Positions 15,809-22,169 of a DNA stretch of 22,169 nt are shown here, in pieces. Within the stretch, counting starts at the first letter, position 1. Each line of letters opens with the position of its first letter. Source of the stretch: GCA-001735895 sp964651385. GTDB taxonomy: Bacteria; Pseudomonadota; Gammaproteobacteria; GCA-001735895. The position numbers were made by a program, and so were the translations under genes. The stretch lies in the NCBI GenBank assembly GCA_964651385.1, contig CAZYYM010000058.1, positions 1 to 22,169 of the forward strand, written 5' to 3'. Below the pieces are notes generated by a model that searched no databases, was not told the origin of the DNA, and saw only the letters and a list, made by a program, of their open reading frames with translations.

Positions 15809-15865
15809 TCGGTCAATAATTGGTATATGATTGATGTCGTTTTTTGGTCACTGGAATTGAGCGCG

Positions 15866-17026
15866 ATGAATTACACACTGACGGCTGAACAGGATATGAT
15901 CCTGCGTTCTTTACGGGCCTTCCGGGAACAGGAGCTGGAACCTTTCGAGGCGGAAGTGGATAAGAGCGGTGAAGTCCCTGAAGAGCTTGGTCAGCGAATA
16001 AAGGCTAGAGCTCTGGAAATGGGGTTTTATGCGCCGAATCTACCCGAGGAGATCGGTGGCGGCGGACTCGATTATAAAACCCTGGCATTATTCGAACGCG
16101 AACTGGGCAAAACCAGCTATGGATTGCACGGTTATATTCATCGACCTTCCGAAATTCTGATGGCTTGCGCAGGCGATCAAATCGAAAACTACCTCAATCC
16201 CTGTGTTACCGGTGAGAAAAAGGAAGTGTTTGCTTTGACCGAACCGGGCGCCGGTTCAGATATCCTGTCGATGGCGACCAAAGCGGTATGTGAAGGCGAA
16301 GAGTTTGTCATCAATGGATCCAAGCATTTTATCAGCAGCCCGGTAGAACCCGATTTCGCGATATTGTTTGCCTGGACCGGTGTTCAGCAAACCAAAAGGG
16401 GCGAACGCAAACTGGTTACAGCCTTCCTGGTCGACAAAGGTACGCCGGGATTTCAAATTCAGCGTGGCCCACGTTGCGCTGCGCAAAGGGCTTACCCTAC
16501 CTGGCAATTGTATTTTGACCGGTGTCGAGTGCATCAAAGTCAGATTCTGGGTGAACAAGGGCAGGGCTTTGAGTTGGCCGACAAGTGGCTGAAAATGGGC
16601 CGCGTATGGGTTGCGGCCGCCGCCTGCGGCAAAATGGAGCGATTGCTGGATATTGCTACCCGGTATGCGGTTGAGCGTAAACAGTTCGGTCAAAGTATCG
16701 GCAAATTTCAGGGTACCTCTTTCAAACTGGCCGATATCGCAACCGATTTGCAGGCTGCCGATCTGTTGGTGATGCATGCGGCCGATAAAGCGGACCAGGG
16801 CATTATGGAAGCTGACGATGCAGCGAAAGCCAAGCTGTTTGCCTCAGAAGCGGTTGGGCGAGCCGCCGATAGCACGATTCAGATATTTGGTGGTATGGGG
16901 TTGATGGAGGATTTGCCGATAGAACGCCTTTGGCGAGATGCACGACTCGACCGCATCTGGGATGGCACCTCTGAAATACAGCGACATATCATTTCTAGAA
17001 CGTTATTGCGGCAATATGAAAGTTAA
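15866..17026 (+). CDS. Acyl-CoA dehydrogenase, probable gamma-butyrobetainyl-CoA dehydrogenase
   Basis: 386 residues from the ATG at 15866 (MNYTLTAEQ, the normal family opening); an ATG at 15827 would add 13 unlike residues. FAD-dependent acyl-CoA dehydrogenase: FALTEPGAGSD near residues 124-134 and INGSKHFIS are the FAD/substrate-binding signature, ERKQFGQSIGKFQG lies in the helical domain, and IQIFGGMGLMEDLPIERLWRDAR near the end. The catalytic base position reads IWDGTSEIQ: Asp366 stands where most family members have Glu (YEGTSEIQ). E. coli CaiA also lacks Glu there. From its divergent pairing with caiD-like and carnitine dehydrogenase genes, the likely step is oxidation of gamma-butyrobetainyl-CoA to crotonobetainyl-CoA. 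The stop overlaps the next start as TAATG. Confidence 0.82.
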   Translation: MNYTLTAEQDMILRSLRAFREQELEPFEAEVDKSGEVPEELGQRIKARALEMGFYAPNLPEEIGGGGLDYKTLALFERELGKTSYGLHGYIHRPSEILMACAGDQIENYLNPCVTGEKKEVFALTEPGAGSDILSMATKAVCEGEEFVINGSKHFISSPVEPDFAILFAWTGVQQTKRGERKLVTAFLVDKGTPGFQIQRGPRCAAQRAYPTWQLYFDRCRVHQSQILGEQGQGFELADKWLKMGRVWVAAAACGKMERLLDIATRYAVERKQFGQSIGKFQGTSFKLADIATDLQAADLLVMHAADKADQGIMEADDAAKAKLFASEAVGRAADSTIQIFGGMGLMEDLPIERLWRDARLDRIWDGTSEIQRHIISRTLLRQYES

Positions 17027-19128
17027 TGAGTAGCGTAAAGCATAATTTGAACCGGTTACTCAATCCTCGACACATAGCCTTTATCGGAGGCATCGATGCA
17101 GCCCTCAGCGCGAGCCAGTGTCTACAACAATTCGATGGTCCTCTATGGGCCGTTAATCCGAAGCGGGACAGCCTGGGAGGTGTGCCTTGTTTCGCCTCGG
17201 TAGCTGAATTACCCGAGGCACCGGATGCTGTATTTCTGGCGACGCCGCGTGAATCTGCGATACAGACTGTCGCAGAGCTGGCTTCCCTCGGGGCGGGGGG
17301 GGTTGCCTGCTTTACCGCTGGTTTCGGTGAGTTGGGTGAAATCGGTCAAAACGATGAAGCTGCGCTGATTGAAGCTGCTGGTAACATGGCATTGGTCGGG
17401 CCGAACTGTTACGGTCTGGTGAACTATAGCAACGGGACGATTTTATGGCCATTCGGTGCCGGCAAGTCCCGTTGCAATAAAGGGTTCGCGCTGGTTATGC
17501 AGAGCGGTATGATTCCAGCCAACCTGACCATGAACGAACGCTCGGTGCCGATTTCTATTGTCATTTCCGTTGGTAATCAGGCGGTACTGTCCATAGAGGA
17601 TTATATTGATACTCTGGTCGATGATGAGCGTGTAACAGCAATTGGCCTTTATATTGAAGGCATTCGTGATATCGAGGCATTCGCCGTTGCAGCTCTCAAA
17701 GCGCTTCGATTGGCAAAACCACTGGTGGTACTCAAAGCAGGCAGTTCGGACCTGGCGAAACAGCTCTCTGTCAGCCATACCGGGTCACTCTCGGGGGCCG
17801 ACCAGGCTTACCAGGCTTTGTTTGATCAACTGGGTATCATCCGCGTCAAAGCGCCGGTGGAAATGATGGAGACGCTGAAATTTCTATCGGTGTCGGGCGC
17901 ACCGCGAGGTCGGAAGATTGCAGCTTTTACCTGTTCGGGCGGAGAGGCGGCTTTACTGGCGGATTACTGTAGCGGAATTGGACTCGAGCTGCCTCAACCC
18001 TCCGAAGCGGCTGGTAAAAGATTAACACGGCTATTACCCGATATCGCTACAGTCTCCAACCCGCTTGATTACACCACGCCGTTATGGGGCGACCGCGAAA
18101 AAATGCCAGCAGTGTTTCGAACACTGGTGGCCGATGGTTATGATGCGGCTATCGTCATACAAGACTTTCCGCCAGCCCATATTCATGCCGACAACACCTT
18201 TTATGTTAACGATGCCGAGTCGTTTATAGAAGCCTGCACAGGATTGGGAATTCCTGCCGCAAGTTGTTGTGATCTGCCGGAAAATATTGATGCAGAAATG
18301 CGTGAAATGATGATCGTTGGTGGCATTACACCGCTACAGGGTTTTGATTCCGGTTTGAATGCATTGTCGAACGCCTGTCGTTATGGTGTGAATCGTATTG
18401 ATATTCTGGCTTCACAACCATCTGCAAAGCTCAATTTACTTACTTTTCGGGATAATACCCTAACTTCTTTCAATGTTGATGAATGGACGGGTAAGCAAAG
18501 GCTTAGCCGGCATGGTATCGATATTCCCCGGGGACATTTGTTAAATGAAGGAGAGATTGGTGAGCTATCATCGCAGTTCGAATATCCGCTTGTGGTCAAG
18601 GCGGTCAGCGATGCGCTGCCACACAAGTCCGATGCGGGTGCAGTCCGTCTGGGTATTCAGAATGCCGATCAACTAGAGCAGGCGATGCGCGATATTAGAC
18701 ATTCCGTAATGCAGTTTGACGTGGGAATCGAAATTAAAAACTTTCTTGTCGAATCAATGATTCGTGATGTTGTTGCTGAACTACTCGTGGGAATTAGTAC
18801 CGAACAGCAGTTCGGACAATTACTGGTGATTGCCAGCGGCGGGGTTCTGGTTGAAATGCTCCAGGATTCAGTGACGCTATTGTTACCGACTACTGACGAA
18901 AGAATTCGTAATGCACTATCAACTTTGAAGTGCTTCAGACTTTTGCAGGGCTTTCGTGGTAATCCGGTGGTAAATCTAAATGTTGTGGTATCCAGCATTC
19001 GGTCATTGGTTGACTTCGCTAGAGCTAACAATGCCCGGCTGGTGGAAATGGACGTTAATCCGCTGATTGTAACTTCGCAGCGTTGTATTGCGGCTGATGT
19101 AATGATTAGGGAAGTAAGTGGTGTATAA
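17026..19128 (+). CDS. ADP-forming acyl-CoA synthetase (acetate-CoA ligase family)
   Basis: 700 residues, the fused single-chain form. The N-terminal CoA-binding domain (HIAFIGG, about 16-22, to GPNCYGLVN, 125-133) is followed by a succinyl-CoA-synthetase-like domain, in which VMQSGMIPANL and SHTGSLSG lie; His251 is the expected phosphohistidine. A C-terminal ATP-grasp domain spans roughly 480-700 (YPLVVKAVSDALPHKSDAGAV; ending VEMDVNPLIV). The reaction is acid + CoA + ATP to acyl-CoA + ADP + phosphate. One base of overlap with the acyl-CoA dehydrogenase shows translational coupling, so it probably activates the same substrate, such as gamma-butyrobetaine, crotonobetaine or carnitine. It would replace the CaiC ligase and CaiB transferase, neither of which is present. 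The substrate is inferred. Confidence 0.85.
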   Translation: MSSVKHNLNRLLNPRHIAFIGGIDAALSASQCLQQFDGPLWAVNPKRDSLGGVPCFASVAELPEAPDAVFLATPRESAIQTVAELASLGAGGVACFTAGFGELGEIGQNDEAALIEAAGNMALVGPNCYGLVNYSNGTILWPFGAGKSRCNKGFALVMQSGMIPANLTMNERSVPISIVISVGNQAVLSIEDYIDTLVDDERVTAIGLYIEGIRDIEAFAVAALKALRLAKPLVVLKAGSSDLAKQLSVSHTGSLSGADQAYQALFDQLGIIRVKAPVEMMETLKFLSVSGAPRGRKIAAFTCSGGEAALLADYCSGIGLELPQPSEAAGKRLTRLLPDIATVSNPLDYTTPLWGDREKMPAVFRTLVADGYDAAIVIQDFPPAHIHADNTFYVNDAESFIEACTGLGIPAASCCDLPENIDAEMREMMIVGGITPLQGFDSGLNALSNACRYGVNRIDILASQPSAKLNLLTFRDNTLTSFNVDEWTGKQRLSRHGIDIPRGHLLNEGEIGELSSQFEYPLVVKAVSDALPHKSDAGAVRLGIQNADQLEQAMRDIRHSVMQFDVGIEIKNFLVESMIRDVVAELLVGISTEQQFGQLLVIASGGVLVEMLQDSVTLLLPTTDERIRNALSTLKCFRLLQGFRGNPVVNLNVVVSSIRSLVDFARANNARLVEMDVNPLIVTSQRCIAADVMIREVSGV

Positions 19129-19207
19129 CTGCAACTGTTGATATTTACATAGCCGGAGAGTCTTATTAAACTCGTATCATTTATTGGCCAACACATAAGG
19201 TACGGCT

Positions 19208-19765
19208 TTGAAGATTAGCGCTGACGATATAGTCAAGTACGGGAAAAAAATGATTTTTTTCAACGACGGCGGAAAAACGGTTGATAGCGCAAGTAGTGTC
19301 GTGGGATTCGAAGGCGTTGGCGTCGAAAATTACTACAGATGTAAAATGGCTGTTACCCCGACCGGAGGCTTGAGTTTCAGGCCGGCCATTAGCAACAGTG
19401 AATGCGATTCAAAATACATCACATTCCAGGACAAAAAAACCAATCTGGCCTGTGCGGACGATGTCAAAGTGCTGGCGAGTGGCGGGTTCAGCGGATGTAT
19501 ATTTCAATTATGGGAAGATCCGAATAAAAATATATGGGGCGCGCATGTATATAAAGGACTGGATTTTAAAGCTGATATCTCCAGCCGGGCAAAAGAAAAA
19601 AAATGGAGATTACTTTACAGCCTTGACACTGCCGGGAAGGGTAAAAGCGGCTCAGAAATATTTGTCGTAGCAGTCATCGAAAATAATAAAGTTGATATCG
19701 TTTCTCAACGAATTAGAAATGGCAAATGTGAAAAGTTGATCGACTGGTACACGATTCAGCACTAG
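19208..19765 (+). CDS. Hypothetical protein of unknown function
   Basis: 185 residues, not recognised. The proposed start is TTG at 19208, supported by AAGG seven bases upstream; the next candidate is an ATG at 19250, which would remove 14 residues. There is no signal peptide or membrane segment, so a soluble protein is expected. Five cysteines are spread through it (YRCKM, SECDS, LACADD, SGCIF, GKCEK). Lysine and asparagine are frequent and the codons are more AT-rich than in the neighbouring operon. The pattern of alternating short hydrophobic and polar stretches (ENYYRCKMAV, KKWRLLYSLD, SEIFVVAVIENNKVDIV) suggests a beta-rich fold. It lies 79 bases after the CoA ligase, in the same direction, with no visible terminator between. 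That it is coding is supported by its length and ribosome binding site only. Confidence 0.6.
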   Translation: MKISADDIVKYGKKMIFFNDGGKTVDSASSVVGFEGVGVENYYRCKMAVTPTGGLSFRPAISNSECDSKYITFQDKKTNLACADDVKVLASGGFSGCIFQLWEDPNKNIWGAHVYKGLDFKADISSRAKEKKWRLLYSLDTAGKGKSGSEIFVVAVIENNKVDIVSQRIRNGKCEKLIDWYTIQH

Positions 19766-19787
19766 TGTAGGACACTATACTAGTGTA
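19761..19787. repeat. Short direct repeat ACTAGTGTA with an internal stem-loop
   Basis: ACTAGTGTA occurs at 19761-19769 and again at 19779-19787. Between them TAGTGT-AGG-ACACTA makes a six base-pair hairpin. It lies between the convergent ends of the hypothetical gene and the UspA gene. No T-run follows on either strand, so it is at best a weak terminator. Confidence 0.35.
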
Positions 19788-19801
19788 AAAATATTCCCTG
19801 A

Positions 19802-20212
19802 CTAGCGAACCACCAATACGGAACATCTGGCATGTCGAACCACTTTAGCTGCCGTCGAACCCAGTAGATAATCCTGTAATCCCGGCTGATGAGAAGCTAT
19901 TATTATCAGCTCTGCACCTTTTTCTTTGGCGACATCGAGAATAGTCTGGTAAGGGTGCCCAATGCGGGCATCGGCATCGGTTTTGATATCACTGGCATTG
20001 GCGATGGCATTCAATTCTTCCTGCGCCGTCTGCAAAGACTTTTGCTGGAAGCCATCGGGCAGTTCAGCAGCAGCCCATTTTGGGATATCTTCTACAATGT
20101 TGAGCAGGATTATCCGGGCATCTTTATTTCCGTTTGCGGCAGCGATATTGATGACGTTTTTGACTTCGTCGGTATGACCGATATCGATTGGAATCAAGAT
20201 TGTATTGAACAT
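19802..20212 (-). CDS. Universal stress protein (UspA family)
   Basis: 136 residues, a single Usp domain. The start MFNTILIPIDIGH is the usual first strand with the nucleotide-contacting aspartate. The end ASHQPGLQDYLLGSTAAKVV followed by HARCSVLVVR matches the family's ATP-binding consensus, with Gly and Gly-Ser/Thr spaced as in ATP-binding Usps. Such proteins accumulate under starvation or stress, and their precise action is mostly unknown. It is transcribed alone, leftward, divergent from the MarC gene with 205 bases between them. Confidence 0.9.
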   Translation of the reverse strand: MFNTILIPIDIGHTDEVKNVINIAAANGNKDARIILLNIVEDIPKWAAAELPDGFQQKSLQTAQEELNAIANASDIKTDADARIGHPYQTILDVAKEKGAELIIIASHQPGLQDYLLGSTAAKVVRHARCSVLVVR

Positions 20213-20343
20213 GGTAGTTGCTCTTCAGCGTTAGTTTAAGCGGGGTATATAATCAGGAAACGATATTCTACACCATTAACAATAGATTAGGGTAGAAAGC
20301 TCGGCAGCGCCTTGATTTCGATCAACAAGTCCGCATTTTTACA

Positions 20344-20372
20344 TTGACAGTACGGACGTCGAATGATGTATT
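20344..20372 (+). promoter_or_regulatory. Candidate promoter of the MarC gene
   Basis: TTGACA at 20344-20349 is followed after 17 bases by TGTATT (20367-20372), a four-of-six match to the -10 consensus. It lies about 45 bases ahead of the MarC start codon on the same strand. There is no other strong candidate in this intergenic stretch. Confidence 0.4.
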
Positions 20373-20417
20373 GGAGACCTTAAATCTTAATTTCCCTTTA
20401 CTGATAGTGATACCGAC

Positions 20418-21050
20418 ATGACCGAAACCGCAGCCATTGCATTTGCAACCTTCTTCGCAACCATCGGCCCGATAGACGTGGCTGCCATGTTCAGTGCATT
20501 AACCGCAAACTCGACTCCGGAACATCGACAATCGATGGCTGTTCGTGGCACTTTTATTGCCGGGGGCATACTGGTCACTTTCGCACTGGTTGGAGAAATT
20601 ATGCTCGGGAGTCTTGGTATATCGCTTCCTGCATTGCGAACCGCCGGCGGAATCCTGTTGCTGTTGATTGGTATCGATATGGTATTCGCACGTTCCTCGG
20701 GCGGCACTACGACTACCGACGATGAGGAGCAGGAAGCCATCTCAAAACAGGATATTTCAGTATTTCCAATCGCCACACCCTTAATCGCCGGCCCTGGTGC
20801 GATGGGTGCGGCAGTGCTATTGATGGCAAATGCAAGGGGCGACCTGGCCCTTCAGGCAACAGTGATTGCATCAATATTGGCTATTCTAGCGCTCACCCTT
20901 GTGGCACTCCTGCTGGCTAGCAAGATTCAGCAAATTCTCGGTGTTACCGGCATGCATGTCATCAGTCGAGTTATGGGTGTCTTACTGTCTGCACTTGCGG
21001 TGCAATTTATATTTGACGGTATTAAACAAAGCGGCTTGCTTGGTGGCTGA
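20418..21050 (+). CDS. MarC-family integral membrane protein
   Basis: 210 residues with about six predicted membrane segments. The opening FATFFATIGPIDVAAMF corresponds to the conserved 'NPIG/GPID' re-entrant motif of the family, and PIATPLIAGPGAMGAAVLLM is its second half, the repeat seen in all MarC proteins. A charged loop TTTTDDEEQEAISKQD separates the halves, near residues 95-111. MarC proteins are listed as inner-membrane transporters of the NAAT group, but no substrate is established for most. The original link of MarC to antibiotic resistance was not upheld. The ribosome binding site is poor, while the ATG at 20418 fits the family's N-terminus. Confidence 0.88.
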   Translation: MTETAAIAFATFFATIGPIDVAAMFSALTANSTPEHRQSMAVRGTFIAGGILVTFALVGEIMLGSLGISLPALRTAGGILLLLIGIDMVFARSSGGTTTTDDEEQEAISKQDISVFPIATPLIAGPGAMGAAVLLMANARGDLALQATVIASILAILALTLVALLLASKIQQILGVTGMHVISRVMGVLLSALAVQFIFDGIKQSGLLGG

Positions 21051-21275
21051 GAATTCACCGACGATATTGAACCCGGGTAAATATCAGAGACAGACTCACT
21101 ACCCACACTGGTGGAGTGAAAGGATCTGGTGTAAGCACCCCGCCTGACTTCCCTTTAATGGATGATCGGTTCTTGGATAGTGATCAGCAGGGTGGGTTGG
21201 CAGTTAATTAGTGGTAGCACTGCAGGGGTAAGATCTATCGGTCATTTTAGGAAGCGTAGACACAAGGGTTTGCTC
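21051..21275. other. Intergenic region between MarC and dinB, nothing recognised
   Basis: 225 bases between convergent genes. No ORF with family resemblance, no clear terminator for either gene and no recognisable RNA was seen. A weak pairing is possible between GGTGTAAGCACC-like segments near 21129-21140, too short to call. Confidence 0.4.
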
Positions 21276-22169
21276 TTACGCGTTATCAAATAGTTCCAGT
21301 TGACCACTACCTTCAGTAAGGTCGTCAAGTTTGACGCCGATGCCGAGTAATCGAACCGGTATTTCACCACGCGCCCAGGCCTGTTCGCAGAGAAAGGCCA
21401 GATCGCTGAGTATCGGCGTGGTGTTTTGCCGCTCGACAGTCGTTTGATTAAAGTCCTGAAATTTCATTTTCAGAAAGCAATTGTGGATTCTGTAATCGGC
21501 GTCCAGATTTTGTATGCGTTTTTCCAATGATTCGAGCAGGGCCGGTAACTGGGCGATACAGCTTGGCAGGTCGGGCAGATCCTGCTCGTAGGTGTTTTCG
21601 ACGCTGACCGATTTACGCCGCCATTGCGAAACCACCGGTCGGTTATCGATACCATGCGCAAGCCTGTGTATATGCTCGCCAAATTGACCGAACCGCTGGA
21701 CGAATTCGAAGACATCGGTGTTACGAACGTCGGCGCAGGATTTAATACCCAGTTTTTCCAGCCGGGCCGCAGTTACCTTGCCGACGCCCCAGATGTGTTT
21801 GACCGGTAAATCGGCCAAAAACGGCTCGATTTGATCGGGGGTAATGACGGTTTGACCATTAGGCTTGTTCCAGTCGCTGGCAATTTTGGCGATGAACTTG
21901 TTGGGTGCGATACCGGCCGATACGGTGATGCCCACGGTATTTTCGATGCGTTGGCGAATTTCCTTTGCAATCAGCGTTGCACTACCTTTGCATTGCGGGC
22001 AATTGCTTACATCGAGGAAGGCTTCGTCGAGTGATAAGGGCTCGATCAGTTCGGTGTATTCGGCGAAGATATCGCGCATCTGGCGCGACGCTTCACGGTA
22101 TACGGCCATACGACCTGGCAGTAAAATCAAATGCGGGCAACGCTTCAGCGCTGTCGCACTCGCCATTGC
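21276..22169 (-). CDS. dinB: DNA polymerase IV (DinB), N-terminus beyond the window edge
   Basis: About 297 residues are visible; the full protein is near 350, and the first 50-60, with the DMDCFFA metal site, lie outside. The visible part begins in the region equal to 'ALKLCPHL' of E. coli DinB and carries EPLSLDEAFLDVS, whose Asp-Glu complete the catalytic metal site. SAGIAPNKFIAKIASDWNKPNG is the palm signature, and IWGVGKVTAARLEKLGI is the thumb helix-hairpin-helix. The little-finger domain follows, and QLELF near the C-terminus is a textbook beta-clamp binding motif. It is a Y-family translesion polymerase. No LexA site can be judged because its promoter is outside. Confidence 0.95.
   Translation of the reverse strand, partial: AMASATALKRCPHLILLPGRMAVYREASRQMRDIFAEYTELIEPLSLDEAFLDVSNCPQCKGSATLIAKEIRQRIENTVGITVSAGIAPNKFIAKIASDWNKPNGQTVITPDQIEPFLADLPVKHIWGVGKVTAARLEKLGIKSCADVRNTDVFEFVQRFGQFGEHIHRLAHGIDNRPVVSQWRRKSVSVENTYEQDLPDLPSCIAQLPALLESLEKRIQNLDADYRIHNCFLKMKFQDFNQTTVERQNTTPILSDLAFLCEQAWARGEIPVRLLGIGVKLDDLTEGSGQLELFDNA

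Noticed and set aside
20387..20776. Minus-strand frame opposite the MarC gene
   Set aside because: Serine- and proline-rich antisense shadow of the membrane protein gene.
1..22169. CRISPR array, phage, toxin-antitoxin or tRNA/rRNA genes
   Set aside because: No regular spaced repeats, phage structural genes, paired small ORFs or tRNA-like cloverleaf sequences were found on reading through the window.

Overview
The window looks like a chromosomal segment of a free-living, probably marine gammaproteobacterium of medium GC. The evidence is the Pol IV (DinB) sequence, the MarC and UspA housekeeping genes, and a catabolic gene set for small polar organic compounds. This is inferred from protein resemblance only; no rRNA, tRNA or other strong taxonomic marker is present.

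Layout. (1) Positions 1-200 hold what looks like the outer end of an IS66-family element, with an IS3-family element inserted in it; both run out of the window to the left. (2) 201-607 has no convincing gene, only an orphan leftward terminator. (3) 608-2257 is a GMC-family (choline-dehydrogenase-like) oxidoreductase. (4) 2415-12395 is a complete rightward glycerol uptake and catabolism operon of the ABC-transporter type known from Rhizobium leguminosarum: binding protein (glpV), DeoR regulator (glpR), two ATPases (glpS, glpT), two permeases (glpP, glpQ), small membrane subunit (glpU), glycerol-3-phosphate dehydrogenase (glpD) and glycerol kinase (glpK). A strong sigma-70-like promoter and three AAAACGAA boxes about 20 bp apart lie ahead of it. 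(5) 12400-13012 is a leftward, decayed 5' part of a peptide/opine-type ABC substrate-binding protein gene. (6) 13115-19128 is a quaternary-amine module made of two divergent operons: leftward caiD-like enoyl-CoA hydratase, L-carnitine dehydrogenase and a BKACE cleavage enzyme; rightward an acyl-CoA dehydrogenase and an ADP-forming acyl-CoA ligase. (7) 19208-22169 holds an unrecognised 185-residue protein, a UspA protein, a MarC membrane protein and a truncated dinB.

How the genes fit together. The glp operon takes up glycerol, phosphorylates it and oxidises it to dihydroxyacetone phosphate. Read in order, the five divergent genes describe a complete beta-oxidation-like route from gamma-butyrobetaine (or crotonobetaine) through carnitinyl-CoA and L-carnitine to 3-dehydrocarnitine, which BKACE would cleave with acetyl-CoA to betainyl-CoA and acetoacetate. 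With the choline-dehydrogenase-like enzyme nearby, the region could serve use of lipid head groups and methylated amines. The individual enzyme families are known; the most interesting points are the compact five-gene route with an ADP-forming ligase, the asymmetric GlpS/GlpT ATP sites, the altered catalytic position in the acyl-CoA dehydrogenase, and the decayed transporter gene.
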